From Yersinia rohdei ATCC 43380 (GTDB taxonomy: Bacteria; Pseudomonadota; Gammaproteobacteria; Enterobacterales; Enterobacteriaceae): 64,000 nt of DNA. How positions within the stretch are numbered: position 1 is the stretch's first letter; every line of letters starts with the position of its first letter. The translations under genes were made by a program, and so were the position numbers. The stretch spans positions 1 through 64,000 of the forward strand of contig NZ_ACCD01000019.1 in NCBI RefSeq assembly GCF_000173775.1. The letters run 5' to 3'. The notes under the pieces are model-generated. The model was not told the DNA's origin, did no database searches, and saw only the letters and a program-made list of their open reading frames with translations. Below are positions 9,636 through 18,441 of this stretch, in pieces.

Positions 9636-10597
9636 ACCGAACCTCCTGGCTCTTTATTCTGGTGCTTATGGAACCAGAGGATAGGCACAATCAACAACAC
9701 CAGCATCACCGTCGCGACTGCAGAGGCAACCGGCCAATCGCGGTTATTGAAGAATTCTTGCCACAAAATACGGCCAATCATGATGCTGTCTGGCCCGCCG
9801 AGCAGTTCTGGAATAACAAACTCACCCACAGCAGGAATAAAGACCAACATGGAACCGGCCACTATGCCCCCTTTGGTCAGCGGCACAATAACACTGACAA
9901 AGGTTTTAAAAGGCTTAGCCCCCAAATCCAATGCAGCTTCGACCAGCGAATAATCCAGTCGGGTGAGCGCGGTATAGATAGGCAGCACCATAAAAGGCAG
10001 ATAGGAATACACCACGCCAATATATACCGCCAAATTGGTGTGTAAAATAACCAGCGGCTGGTCAATAATCCCCGTCCACATCAGGAAATTGTTCAAAATC
10101 CCATTATTTTTCAAAATCCCCATCCAGGCATAAACCCGAATCAGAAATGATGTCCATGAAGGTAAAATCACCAGTAACAATAAGATATTGCGCGTGGATG
10201 ATTTACTGTGGGCAATCGCCCAAGCCAATGGATAGCCGATAATCAAACAGCAAAATGTGGACACCGCTGCCACTTGCAATGATTGCAGGTAAGCATCGAT
10301 ATACAGGGGGTCATCCAGCAGTTGCAGATAATTGCCAAGATTGAGCGAGATATCCAGCTTGCCGTCCAGCCAGGTCACCAGGTCGGTGTAGGGAGGAACT
10401 GCGCGCGCCATCTCCGCCAAACTGATTTTAAATACAATCAGAAAGGGCAACATAAACAACAGGAATAACCATAAATAAGGCACCGCAATAACCAGTTTAC
10501 GGCCATGCGACATCTGCAAACGTTGAATTAACGCCTTAACCGGCCCTGGCGCAGAGGTCGGTGGTTCGGCGGTTGCGCGGGTAGATTCTGGTATCAC
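9632..10597 (-). CDS. potH: Putrescine ABC transporter permease PotH
   Basis: 321 residues (E. coli 317). Partner permease of PotI in the inner membrane. After a hydrophilic N-terminal stretch of about 40 residues come six membrane segments. The EAA loop VEAALDLGAKPFKTFVSVIVPL is clear, and VGEFVIPELLGGPDSIMIG is the PotH/PotB signature region. The start is 21 bp after the potG stop. Confidence 0.95.
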   Translation of the reverse strand: MIPESTRATAEPPTSAPGPVKALIQRLQMSHGRKLVIAVPYLWLFLLFMLPFLIVFKISLAEMARAVPPYTDLVTWLDGKLDISLNLGNYLQLLDDPLYIDAYLQSLQVAAVSTFCCLIIGYPLAWAIAHSKSSTRNILLLLVILPSWTSFLIRVYAWMGILKNNGILNNFLMWTGIIDQPLVILHTNLAVYIGVVYSYLPFMVLPIYTALTRLDYSLVEAALDLGAKPFKTFVSVIVPLTKGGIVAGSMLVFIPAVGEFVIPELLGGPDSIMIGRILWQEFFNNRDWPVASAVATVMLVLLIVPILWFHKHQNKEPGGSV

Positions 10598-10618
10598 AAT
10601 ATTAAGCTCCCGACAGTA

Positions 10619-11752
10619 TTAGCTATTTAACACAACACAGCTATCTGCATCCCAACAAAGTTGCACCTCATCACCCCAGGTTGGCATCCCTTTGCGATAA
10701 CGATGGCCATTCTGTAACTGCGCACTGAGCATCTGCCCGCTGTGCAGTTTCACGTGATAAATGGACAAATCCCCCAGATAAGCAATGTGCACCACTTCAC
10801 CCACGGCAAAGTTACAGCCATCTTCCGGCACCTGTTCACACAACATCACTTTTTCGGGGCGCAGGGCCACAAAGACCGGAACACCGTCAACCACCGAAGC
10901 ATCAGAATCGACTTTTAGCGGATGACGTAAACCAGGGCTGTCGATAATCAACGCCTCGTCCAAACGCTCTTTGAAGACACCTTCAAACACATTTACCGAG
11001 CCAATAAATTCAGCACTGAATCTGCTGTTCGGGTGCTCATAAATTTCTTCCGGCTCGCCAATTTGCACAAACTTGCCACGGTTCATAATGGCAATGCGCC
11101 CGGCCATCGTCATCGCCTCTTCTTGATCATGGGTAACCATGACGCAAGTAGCCCCAACGCGCTCCAGAATATCCACGACTTCCAATTGCATGCGGTCACG
11201 CAATTTTTTATCCAATGCGCCCATCGGCTCATCCAGCAACAGCAATTTTGGCCGTTTAGCCAGGCTACGCGCTAACGCCACCCGCTGGCGCTGACCGCCA
11301 GATAATTGGTGAGGTTTGCGTTTAGCAAATTCTTGCATGTGTACCAGTGTCAGCATCTCTGCAACCCGGCTTTTGATTTCATCCGCCGGCAACTTGTCTT
11401 GCTTCAGACCAAATGCAATGTTTTGCTCAACAGTCATATGCGGAAATAATGCATATGACTGGAACATCATGTTGATTGGGCGCTGATAAGGCGGTACGTG
11501 CGACAAATCTTGCCCATCCAGGACAATCTGCCCTTGCGTCGGCTGTTCAAAACCAGCCAGCATGCGCAACAGGGTGGACTTACCACAGCCTGAAGCCCCC
11601 AACAGCGCAAAAATCTCACCTTTATAGATGGTCAAATTGACATCATCTACAGCAGCTTGACCATCAAATGATTTGGTTAAATTGCGAATCTCCAGCAACG
11701 GCGTAAACACCTTCTGGGATTTTGACTGCGGGCGGGGAATTACATCATTCAC
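10619..11752 (-). CDS. potG: Putrescine ABC transporter ATP-binding protein PotG
   Basis: 377 residues, the E. coli length. ATPase that powers putrescine import through PotHI. Walker A GASGCGKST, Q-loop MMFQSYALFPHM, signature LSGGQRQRVALARSL, Walker B LLLLDEPMGALDKK and the H-loop MVTHDQEEAM are all intact. The C-terminal third (from about 285) is the TOBE regulatory domain. It is 152 bp from potF, with a terminator-like stem-loop in between. Confidence 0.95.
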   Translation of the reverse strand: MNDVIPRPQSKSQKVFTPLLEIRNLTKSFDGQAAVDDVNLTIYKGEIFALLGASGCGKSTLLRMLAGFEQPTQGQIVLDGQDLSHVPPYQRPINMMFQSYALFPHMTVEQNIAFGLKQDKLPADEIKSRVAEMLTLVHMQEFAKRKPHQLSGGQRQRVALARSLAKRPKLLLLDEPMGALDKKLRDRMQLEVVDILERVGATCVMVTHDQEEAMTMAGRIAIMNRGKFVQIGEPEEIYEHPNSRFSAEFIGSVNVFEGVFKERLDEALIIDSPGLRHPLKVDSDASVVDGVPVFVALRPEKVMLCEQVPEDGCNFAVGEVVHIAYLGDLSIYHVKLHSGQMLSAQLQNGHRYRKGMPTWGDEVQLCWDADSCVVLNS

Positions 11753-11803
11753 TCAGCGCGCTCTCCGTAACAGCAGAACTGGCCGCACATTAAATGCGGC
11801 ACA

Positions 11804-11841
11804 ATAAAAAACAGGAACAGGAAGATTCCCTCCCTGTCCCT
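11804..11841 (-). terminator. Intercistronic attenuator/terminator between potF and potG
   Basis: On the minus strand the arms AGGGACAGGGA and TTCCTGTTCCT pair over 11 positions with two G-U wobbles and are followed by GTTTTTTATT, a Rho-independent layout. A second hairpin (GCCGCA/TGCGGC) lies downstream at about 11782-11800. Placed after the binding-protein gene, it would let potF mRNA exceed potGHI mRNA. Confidence 0.6.
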
Positions 11842-11904
11842 ACCAAATTCTATTTCATTTTTATCAATAGGTTATCAGCACAGAAGCTGAGTCACGCTAC
11901 TGCT

Positions 11905-13014
11905 TTATTTACCACTTTTCACTTTAGTCCAAGCCCGGGTAATCACGCGATCGATTTTCGGATCTTGTACTTTTAACGTAAACATTTTGGCGCGCACATC
12001 AGCCGGTGGATAAATCCCCGGATTATCACGAATTGCTGCATTCACCAGCGGGGTTGCCGCCTTGTTGGCATTGGCATAAAACACGTGGTTACTGATATTG
12101 GCAATCACATCAGGGCGCATCAGGTAATTTAAGAACTGATAAGCTTCATCCTGATTTTTAGCATCCGCTGGCATCGCAAACACATCAAAGAAAGCTAATG
12201 CGCCTTCTTTAGGAATGCTGTAGGCCACATTCACACCATTATTGGCTTCTTTGGCGCGATTTGAAGCTTGCAAGATATCGCCAGCCCAACCTACTGCCAC
12301 GCAAATATCCCCGTTTGCCAAATCATTAATATACTGTGATGAATGGAAATAGCGGATATTCGGTCGCAATTTCAACAATAATTCAGTGGCCGGGCCGGTG
12401 TAATCCGTGGCCTGAATACTGTTGGGATCTTTGCCCAGATAATTGAGTACCGTGGCAAAAATCTCACTTGGTGCATCCAGGAAAGAAACGCCGCAGCTTT
12501 TCAGCTTCTCAAGATTTTCGGGTTTCAGCACCAGATCCCAACTGTTTACTGGCGCATCTGTCCCTAATGCTGCTTTGACTTTTTCTACGTTGTAACCAAT
12601 ACCGGTGGTCGCCCACAGATAAGGAACAGCAAATTTATTCTCTGGATCGTGTTTGCCAACCAATGCCAACAACTCGGGATCAAGATTTTTGTAATTAGGT
12701 AATTTAGATTTATCCAGCGGTTGAAAGACACCGGCAGACAATTGGCGCTCGAGGAAACTGGCTGATGGCACGACCAAGTCAAACCCGGTGCTCCCCGCCA
12801 TCAATTTCCCTTCCAACACCTCGTTGGAGTCAAACACATCATAAACAACCTTAATGCCGGTTTCCTTCTGGAAATTAGCCAGCGTATCCGGCGCGATATA
12901 ATCAGACCAGTTGTAAACATGCAGTGTTTTTTCCTCAGCAGATGCTGAGACGGACGCGGCCATTAACAGGCCAGCAGCAACACCCGATAACCACTTTTTA
13001 CGTTGGGTGAACAT
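11905..13014 (-). CDS. potF: Putrescine-binding periplasmic protein PotF
   Basis: 369 residues from ATG at 13014 (MFTQRKKWLSG), chosen because GGAGGAG lies 6 nt upstream; the longer TTG frame starts inside that ribosome site. Signal peptide about 1-26 (cleaving after ASA). The protein binds putrescine in the periplasm for PotGHI. HVYNWSDYIAPDT, VYDVFDSNEVLEGKLMAGS and HSSQYINDLANGDICVAVGW match PotF nearly residue for residue. First gene of the operon. Confidence 0.95.
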   Translation of the reverse strand: MFTQRKKWLSGVAAGLLMAASVSASAEEKTLHVYNWSDYIAPDTLANFQKETGIKVVYDVFDSNEVLEGKLMAGSTGFDLVVPSASFLERQLSAGVFQPLDKSKLPNYKNLDPELLALVGKHDPENKFAVPYLWATTGIGYNVEKVKAALGTDAPVNSWDLVLKPENLEKLKSCGVSFLDAPSEIFATVLNYLGKDPNSIQATDYTGPATELLLKLRPNIRYFHSSQYINDLANGDICVAVGWAGDILQASNRAKEANNGVNVAYSIPKEGALAFFDVFAMPADAKNQDEAYQFLNYLMRPDVIANISNHVFYANANKAATPLVNAAIRDNPGIYPPADVRAKMFTLKVQDPKIDRVITRAWTKVKSGK

Positions 13015-13423
13015 CCGTAACTCCTCCAAAACAGGGGGTGAGGTCGTACGCTAAATTTGTATCCGAGAGGGATACAATACCTTTGGCTTACCGAGCGCTA
13101 TTGCCACATACGCCGGCGCATGATTATGCACGGCGAGTGATTATTAACCTAAGAAGGACAATCACGGATTTTGCAGGAAATATTATGCTCTTTGTAGCAC
13201 CCGCAGCATAACCGCAGTTGGCAATCCGCACCAGACTCTAGGGTAAAAAACGCCTTTTATCGATTTTTTATGCACATTCTATCTATGTAATGCGCCACTA
13301 ACGGTATAAACGGCGATAAATATCTGGCAAAGGAGGGCAAAAAGCAGAATATATTATGGTTTCGCAGGAAAAGAGCAACGTGCCACAGGCCGTAACACGC
13401 TGATTATTGATGTGAGATGTAAA
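13015..13423. other. Intergenic region upstream of potF
   Basis: About 410 bp between the start of potF and the end of ybjN. No ORF with a credible ribosome site is visible. It must hold the potF promoter; I could not fix -35/-10 elements with confidence. Confidence 0.5.
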
Positions 13424-13909
13424 TTAGTGAATAACCGGATAAGCCGTGGCGGTTTGCGGTGACTCATCCTCGTCACTGGTACCAATAAATAACAAATCAT
13501 TGGCACGCGCTTCCAGAATAATCATTGAAATCTGTTCTTCGCACTGCTGCATATAATAGCCAAACTGGGCTAACGTCACCCCCACTTCGACAGTCAATGA
13601 CTGGCAGACAATCAGTTTTGGCAGATTATCATCCTGAATATCAATAAACGCTTTTACTGTCAGTGAGCTGGCATTAATTTGGCTAAGATCCGCCACCAGC
13701 GGAATCAAGGCCGTCGGCCGGACTTCAGCCAATGCGGAGAACAGGATAATGTTATCAACCAAATCTATTTTGGCATCAAACACACCCTCAAAATTTTGCA
13801 TATGCGGCAAATGCAGCGCCTGGCAGGAATCGCACTCAAAAAATGAGATACCAAGTTGATCCAGCCAACGCCGTAATAAGGCTAAATCCGGGACGATGAG
13901 TGAATCCAT
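13424..13909 (-). CDS. ybjN: YbjN family protein (putative sensory-transduction regulator)
   Basis: 161 residues (E. coli 158). Cytosolic protein of the YbjN/T3SS-chaperone-like fold; in E. coli its level affects motility, biofilm and stress responses, but the biochemical role is unknown. FFECDSCQALHLPHMQNFEGVFDAKIDL with its paired cysteines and INASSLTVKAF are family hallmarks. In E. coli it follows ybjC-nfsA-rimK; here only ybjC precedes it. Confidence 0.92.
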   Translation of the reverse strand: MDSLIVPDLALLRRWLDQLGISFFECDSCQALHLPHMQNFEGVFDAKIDLVDNIILFSALAEVRPTALIPLVADLSQINASSLTVKAFIDIQDDNLPKLIVCQSLTVEVGVTLAQFGYYMQQCEEQISMIILEARANDLLFIGTSDEDESPQTATAYPVIH

Positions 13910-14016
13910 AACTATCTACCTCACGATTCTCATGGTACGAAAAGTGGCATAGCTTACGGAATATTGGCCGACAGCGCCACTTCAATCCCGACTAATTTAA
14001 TGCCCTTAGAAAGACC

Positions 14017-14325
14017 TTACTCAGATTTATCCTCCTTTTTACTGCGCGCTGCATCTCGCTCTTTTTGAGATTGCGGCCGGGATATCCTATCCGCACTGCC
14101 TAATAATGGGCCAAAGCCCTGAGCAACACGCCAAACAATACAGGCTGCCGCCGGAATCATCAGACCCACTCCAACAAAAATCATCAGCACCGCGATTGTC
14201 GGTGTACCCATTGCCCCAGGTAATGACAAATAGTCATTAATACTGAGCCAGGCTAAAACCAGCAATACCATCCCCAGCACTTCAAACATGATAACAATAC
14301 GGGGCATATCTCCTAACGAGCGCAT
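14017..14325 (-). CDS. ybjC: Small inner-membrane protein YbjC (DUF1418)
   Basis: 102 residues from ATG at 14325, chosen for the strong GGAGGTAAAG ribosome site; the frame is open upstream to 14379 but without a site. Two hydrophobic segments (about 12-30 and 45-68) and a charged, Lys/Glu-rich tail. The layout and the LMIFVGVGLMIPAAA block match E. coli YbjC (95 residues). In E. coli it heads the SoxRS-linked ybjC-nfsA-rimK operon; nfsA and rimK are absent here. Divergent from grxA. Confidence 0.85.
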   Translation of the reverse strand: MRSLGDMPRIVIMFEVLGMVLLVLAWLSINDYLSLPGAMGTPTIAVLMIFVGVGLMIPAAACIVWRVAQGFGPLLGSADRISRPQSQKERDAARSKKEDKSE

Positions 14326-14548
14326 CTTTACCTCCGACAGGCTCTGCACCAACTTTAACTTAGTGTATTGAATCCCCACTATTTGTAACAGTATCGATAA
14401 GCAAATAGGTAGAATTAATCAGATTAACAGGCAATTCCTACTTTTTTTTCACTGCGCCAGAGGGCATAGTAGACCTCAGTGAGAACGAGTAATACGCTAG
14501 AAGTCATTTAACAGTTGAATGTATCCGTCACTGTTGACGAAGTGATTA

Positions 14549-14670
14549 CACCCCATAGATTTCAAATTGCGAGACGGCGGCAAGCCTGCGAATCTCAGCC
14601 CACTGACTAACATCAGTAGCTCGGGTAAGTCAATGCAGCCAACCCCCTGCGAGTTGAAAGATGACGGGGA
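14549..14670. repeat. ERIC element in the grxA leader
   Basis: 122 bp with ERIC organisation: outer arms TTTCAAATTGCGAG and CTGCGAGTTGAAAG, the GGCGGCAAGC block, a central palindromic segment (CTGACTAACATCAGTAG) and the GCAGCCAACCCCCTG block. It ends 15 nt before the grxA ribosome site, so it should be transcribed as part of the grxA leader if the promoter is upstream. Confidence 0.8.
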
Positions 14671-14696
14671 GCCTCAATTTAATCAAGGAGTTTTAC

Positions 14697-14960
14697 ATGT
14701 TTGCTGTGATTTTTGGGCGTCCTGGATGTCCTTACTGTGTTCGTGCTAAAGAACTGGCAGAAAAACTGGCAGCGGAGCGTGATGATTTTAATTTCCGCTA
14801 CGTCGATATTCATGCGGAAGGTATCAGTAAAGCTGATTTGGAAAAAACCGTCGGCAAGCCAGTAGAAACTGTGCCTCAAATCTTTATTGATGAAAAACAC
14901 ATTGGCGGCTGCACTGATTTTGAAGCCTATGCTAAAGAAAATCTGAGCCTGTTCCAGTAA
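14697..14960 (+). CDS. grxA: Glutaredoxin 1
   Basis: 87 residues (E. coli 85). Glutathione-dependent disulfide reductase that reduces ribonucleotide reductase, PAPS reductase and OxyR in the cytoplasm. The active site is CPYC (residues 11-14), the cis-Pro region is TVPQIF, and the GSH-binding GGCTDF follows. E. coli has GGYTDF, so there is an extra Cys here. ATG at 14697 follows AAGGAG; longer upstream frames start inside the ERIC element and are not credible. Divergent from ybjC, as in E. coli. Confidence 0.95.
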   Translation: MFAVIFGRPGCPYCVRAKELAEKLAAERDDFNFRYVDIHAEGISKADLEKTVGKPVETVPQIFIDEKHIGGCTDFEAYAKENLSLFQ

Positions 14961-15009
14961 TCGGGCTAACAACCAAGCCTGTTTATCTCAGTTTGGTTGG
15001 TTTTATCCG

Positions 15010-15036
15010 AAAAAGGGTGTTTAACACCCTTTTTTA
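15010..15036 (+). terminator. Rho-independent terminator of grxA
   Basis: AAAAAGGGTGTT and AACACCCTTTTT form a near-perfect A/T-flanked hairpin 50 nt after the grxA stop, ending in a T-run. The 300 bp from here to ybjL show no gene. Confidence 0.8.
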
Positions 15037-15336
15037 CTGCCTGTCATTTCTGACAACACAGTAATAAGCTTGCCTCTCTGCAGTAATTCCCCGGCTATTG
15101 ATAGCATAGAAGTCCATATCCCGCGGCTAATTAAGCATATCTCTCTGGCTATGCCAAACTTCCTGCTTACTACTGGCTGTCTCGCAGCAGACAGATTAGA
15201 ATAACCTCGTAATCGCCTTTATTTACCCCATATTGGCGATAAGATTTTTTAATTTAAAGATATGTGCCGCTCTAACATGAAATTAAGGGCGTATACATCG
15301 TAAATCATCATCCGGGCAAAATAGAAAGTCATACTA

Positions 15337-17025
15337 GTGAATATAAACGTCGCAAATTTATTAAACGGCAACTACATCTTGCTGTTATTCGTGGTTCTAG
15401 CACTGGGATTATGCCTGGGCAAACTACGACTTGGGCCTATTCAATTAGGTAACGCTATTGGTGTATTGGTGGTATCACTGTTACTTGGGCAACAGCACTT
15501 CACCATCAATACGGAAGCACTCAATCTTGGCTTTATGCTGTTTATTTTTTGTGTCGGTGTCGAAGCTGGCCCAAACTTTTTCTCTATTTTCTTTCGCGAT
15601 GGTAAAAACTACCTAATGCTCGCCTTAGTCATGGTCAGCAGTGCCATGGTGCTGGCGCTGGGGCTGGGTAAGCTATTTGGTTGGGATATTGGTTTAACGG
15701 CCGGGATGCTCGCGGGGTCAATGACGTCCACACCTGTCTTGGTGGGCGCTGGCGACACTTTACGCCATACCATCGCCAATAATCCCGCACTGCAACATGC
15801 CCAAGACAACCTAAGTTTGGGCTATGCCTTAACCTATCTTATTGGGCTGGTCAGCTTGATTTTGGGTGCGCGCTATCTGCCTAAATTTCAGCATCAAGAT
15901 TTATCAACCAGTGCGCAGCAAATTGCCCGCGAGCGCGGTCTTGATACCGATAGCCAGCGAAAAGTCTATTTACCGGTGATCCGCGCCTATCGCGTCGGCC
16001 CGGAACTAGTGGCATGGGCAGACGGAAAAAACCTCAGAGAATTAGGTATTTACCGCCAAACCGGCTGTTATATTGAGCGAATTCGCCGTAATGGTATTTT
16101 GGCGAACCCCGATGGTGATGCGGTGCTGCAAGTCGGTGATGAGATCTCTCTGGTAGGCTATCCAGATGCCCATTCTCGCCTTGATCCCAGCTTTCGTAAT
16201 GGCAAAGAAGTGTTTGACCGCGACCTGTTGGACATGCGCATTGTCACTGAAGAAATCGTGGTCAAAAACAGCAATGCGGTAGGTAAACGCCTAAGTCACT
16301 TAAAACTGACTGACCACGGCTGCTTCCTGAACCGCGTGATCCGCAGCCAAATAGAAATGCCAATTGATGACAATGTGGTATTGAATAAAGGCGATGTTTT
16401 ACAAGTCAGCGGCGATGCTCGTCGGGTTAAAAGTGTCGCTGAAAAGATTGGCTTTATTTCTATTCACAGTCAGGTTACCGATCTGCTGGCTTTTTGTGCT
16501 TTCTTTATTTTGGGATTAATGATTGGCCTGATTACCTTCCAATTCAGTAATTTCAGTTTTGGTATTGGTAATGCGGCTGGCTTATTAATGGCCGGTATCA
16601 TGCTCGGATTTTTACGAGCCAATCACCCGACTTTCGGCTATATCCCGCAAGGGGCGCTAAATATGGTGAAAGAATTCGGGTTGATGGTTTTTATGGCCGG
16701 TGTAGGTTTAAGTGCAGGTGGCGGTATTAACAGCAGCTTAGGGGCCGTCGGTGGCCAAATGTTGCTTTCTGGTCTAATCGTCAGTTTGGTGCCAGTAATT
16801 ATCTGTTTTCTCTTTGGCGCTTATGTATTGCGCATGAACCGGGCTCTGCTTTTCGGTGCCATTATGGGGGCCAGAACCTGTGCACCTGCAATGGATATCA
16901 TCAGCGATACCGCCCGCAGTAATATTCCAGCGCTAGGCTACGCGGGGACTTACGCCATTGCGAACGTATTATTGACATTAGCAGGCTCATTAATTGTTAT
17001 TATCTGGCCCGGAATATTAGGCTAG
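15337..17025 (+). CDS. ybjL: AspT/YidE-type putative transporter YbjL
   Basis: 562 residues (E. coli 561). Inner-membrane protein of the aspartate-alanine exchanger family; the substrate of YbjL is unproven. Two blocks of about five membrane segments (roughly 10-190 and 385-560) flank two cytoplasmic TrkA-C (RCK_C) domains (about 205-370). GTG start at 15337 gives [18 protein letters not shown], aligning exactly with the E. coli N-terminus. Conserved [14 protein letters not shown] and [14 protein letters not shown] are present. A terminator follows. Confidence 0.93.
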   Translation: MNINVANLLNGNYILLLFVVLALGLCLGKLRLGPIQLGNAIGVLVVSLLLGQQHFTINTEALNLGFMLFIFCVGVEAGPNFFSIFFRDGKNYLMLALVMVSSAMVLALGLGKLFGWDIGLTAGMLAGSMTSTPVLVGAGDTLRHTIANNPALQHAQDNLSLGYALTYLIGLVSLILGARYLPKFQHQDLSTSAQQIARERGLDTDSQRKVYLPVIRAYRVGPELVAWADGKNLRELGIYRQTGCYIERIRRNGILANPDGDAVLQVGDEISLVGYPDAHSRLDPSFRNGKEVFDRDLLDMRIVTEEIVVKNSNAVGKRLSHLKLTDHGCFLNRVIRSQIEMPIDDNVVLNKGDVLQVSGDARRVKSVAEKIGFISIHSQVTDLLAFCAFFILGLMIGLITFQFSNFSFGIGNAAGLLMAGIMLGFLRANHPTFGYIPQGALNMVKEFGLMVFMAGVGLSAGGGINSSLGAVGGQMLLSGLIVSLVPVIICFLFGAYVLRMNRALLFGAIMGARTCAPAMDIISDTARSNIPALGYAGTYAIANVLLTLAGSLIVIIWPGILG

Positions 17026-17044
17026 TGCACAAAAAGTGGCATTT

Positions 17045-17077
17045 AGGATAAAACTAAATATTATTTTATCCTTTTTT
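17045..17077 (+). terminator. Rho-independent terminator of ybjL
   Basis: AGGATAAAA and TTTTATCCT arms with a 10-nt loop and a T-run, beginning 20 nt after the ybjL stop. Confidence 0.8.
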
Positions 17078-17087
17078 CATTTCCCCA

Positions 17088-17114
17088 GAACTTTCTTACC
17101 AGACTGGGGTCTGA
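17088..17114 (+). promoter_or_regulatory. Sigma-E promoter of rybB
   Basis: GAACTT at 17088-17093, a 16-nt spacer and TCTGA at 17110-17114 fit the RpoE consensus, with the predicted RybB first base G 7 nt after the -10 element. This matches the known RpoE control of rybB in E. coli and Salmonella. Confidence 0.85.
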
Positions 17115-17120
17115 TTTAAT

Positions 17121-17201
17121 GCCACTGCTTTTCTTTGATGTCCCCATATTGAGGAGCCCGATAGTCCCGCCTTCTTAGGTTCAAGACTAATCGGGTTTTT
17201 T
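17121..17201 (+). ncRNA. rybB: Small regulatory RNA RybB
   Basis: The first 16 nt, GCCACTGCTTTTCTTT, are the RybB seed that base-pairs with outer-membrane protein mRNAs. GATGTCCCCAT and GGAGCCC follow as in E. coli, then CCCGATAGTC and GACTAATCGGG make the terminator stem before TTTTTT. RybB is an Hfq-dependent sRNA that represses porin and other envelope mRNAs during RpoE stress. Location after ybjL is conserved. The last 18 nt are part of the left 34-bp repeat of the integrated element, which leaves the sRNA intact. Confidence 0.93.
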
Positions 17202-17217
17202 CTTGCCTGAAATTTGA
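17184..17217 (+). repeat. Left attachment repeat (attL), overlaps rybB 3' end
   Basis: 34 bp identical to 24987-25020, starting AGACTAATCGGG and ending GAAATTTGA; identity stops at 17218. It contains the 3' arm of the rybB terminator and its T-run. Confidence 0.9.
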
Positions 17218-17304
17218 GTCCTTAGCTATCAATACCTTACAACCACATCACATTGCTATTGCCGATGGAATGGCGGCACCGCTCAATTTCATGTACCCAA
17301 GTTG

Positions 17305-17667
17305 CTATCTATTTTCAAATACATCAATGGCTCTATTGGTGGACCAACTTGAAGAAAATAGTGGTTTCAAAGGTTTTAAGTGCTTTAACCCTTTCATAGG
17401 CATGAGATGTTTTAATCCTTTCAAGGGGGTCATACCGACCATAGGTTTCATTGGTCCTCCACTTGAATCTGTAGTAAACAAAAGAGCACGCCCCCGAGAA
17501 TCTCTTATAAACCCATTCTCCCAGTAACCAACATGTCTTCCATTGAATAGATATACAGAATCATCACTGAAGTAACCTATTGGTTTTCCAGAAAACGTAT
17601 AAATATGAATGCCATCATCAGTGTAAGCGTATGGCACACCTGTACGACCATAAAAATTTATCGTCAT
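17305..17667 (-). CDS. 4-fold beta flower domain protein, function unknown
   Basis: 120 residues. Residues 1-75 are four short beta-rich repeats of the form IYTFSGKPIGYF, SVYLFNGRHVGYW and FIRDSRGRALLFT, followed by SGGPMKP and a Lys/Pro/Met-rich tail of LKGLKHL-type repeats ending FSSSWS. This matches my recollection of small proteins annotated as 4-fold beta flower. No function is established. ATG at 17667 follows AAGGAG, 26 bp after the neighbouring repeat gene, so the two are probably co-transcribed. It is the last gene before attL. Confidence 0.6.
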   Translation of the reverse strand: MTINFYGRTGVPYAYTDDGIHIYTFSGKPIGYFSDDSVYLFNGRHVGYWENGFIRDSRGRALLFTTDSSGGPMKPMVGMTPLKGLKHLMPMKGLKHLKPLKPLFSSSWSTNRAIDVFENR

Positions 17668-17693
17668 ATGTCACTCCTTTTATTTTAATAAAA

Positions 17694-17920
17694 TCAGTTC
17701 ATCCACGGCAGTTCGACATTATTTGGGCCATAAATGTAGCCATCACTTATGTAAAACTTTCCTGAGTGCTTTGGCCCGTATATATATATCCACCTGAATC
17801 TAGGTAATAAATCCCAGAGTTTTTGGGTCCATAGATATAACCATCACTGATGTAGAACTGGCCAGACATCTTCGGGCCATAGATGTAACCGTCACTTATG
17901 TAGTACTGTCCAGAACTCAT
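17694..17920 (-). pseudogene. Small tandem-repeat protein (YISDGYIYGPK repeats), frameshifted
   Basis: From ATG at 17920 (after GGTGGAGAT) the frame encodes imperfect 16-residue repeats built on GQYYISDGYIYGPK. In the third repeat an 11-nt alternating TA tract (17779-17789) is 2 nt too long, so the frame ends early after 57 residues at 17747. In the shifted frame the repeats resume (FYISDGYIYGPNN) and stop cleanly at 17694, which would give about 75 residues. The predicted product is beta-hairpin repeats rich in Tyr and Gly. It may be dead, or switched by slippage in the TA tract. It sits upstream of the beta-flower gene and may belong with it. Confidence 0.6.
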
Positions 17921-18441
17921 ATCTCCACCTTAAATTATTCTATCTTTGAGTTTGTTATATGATTTATACACAACCACATAAACTAGTCTGTTTTTCAGTT
18001 TTTGCTTACATAACCAATATCATGTCCTCCTGAAAATACTAATTATTAAGAATCTTTCTATCTACAGTCTGATAGTTCTAAATGATCCAATGACTTTACA
18101 GAAATCCATAAATTACCATTAGTTTCAATTAATTAGCATTTACCAAAAATCCACGCCAAGATCCAAAAACTGAAACACACTGAAATTCTTTTCATTCTTT
18201 TCAGTTGGCGAAACTCCGCAAAGCCCCAGCCACGGTGCGGGCTGGCGGGTGCGGTGTAGTGCCGTTTCCGTGGTGATAACGTTTCTTTCGTTGCGTGTTC
18301 TGCTACGTGCGCGGGGCGTGGCTGGCGTGATCCATTTTGGGTGCTGTGGTTGCTTTATCGCGGGGTACTGCGGGCCGCTGGCGGCACTTATGGGCAGGCG
18401 TAAAAAAGCCCGCGCGCGGCAGGCTGATTGGGCGAGATCGA
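17921..18441. other. Intergenic region within the element
   Basis: About 520 bp. The part near 17930-18180 is AT-rich and should carry the promoter of the repeat/beta-flower pair; the part near 18200-18440 is GC-rich and looks like residual phage sequence. A minus-strand GC-rich inverted repeat followed by TTTTTT (18402-18424) is a likely terminator for the gene ending at 18442. An open plus-strand frame at 18249-18503 overlaps that gene and looks like a shadow. Confidence 0.55.
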
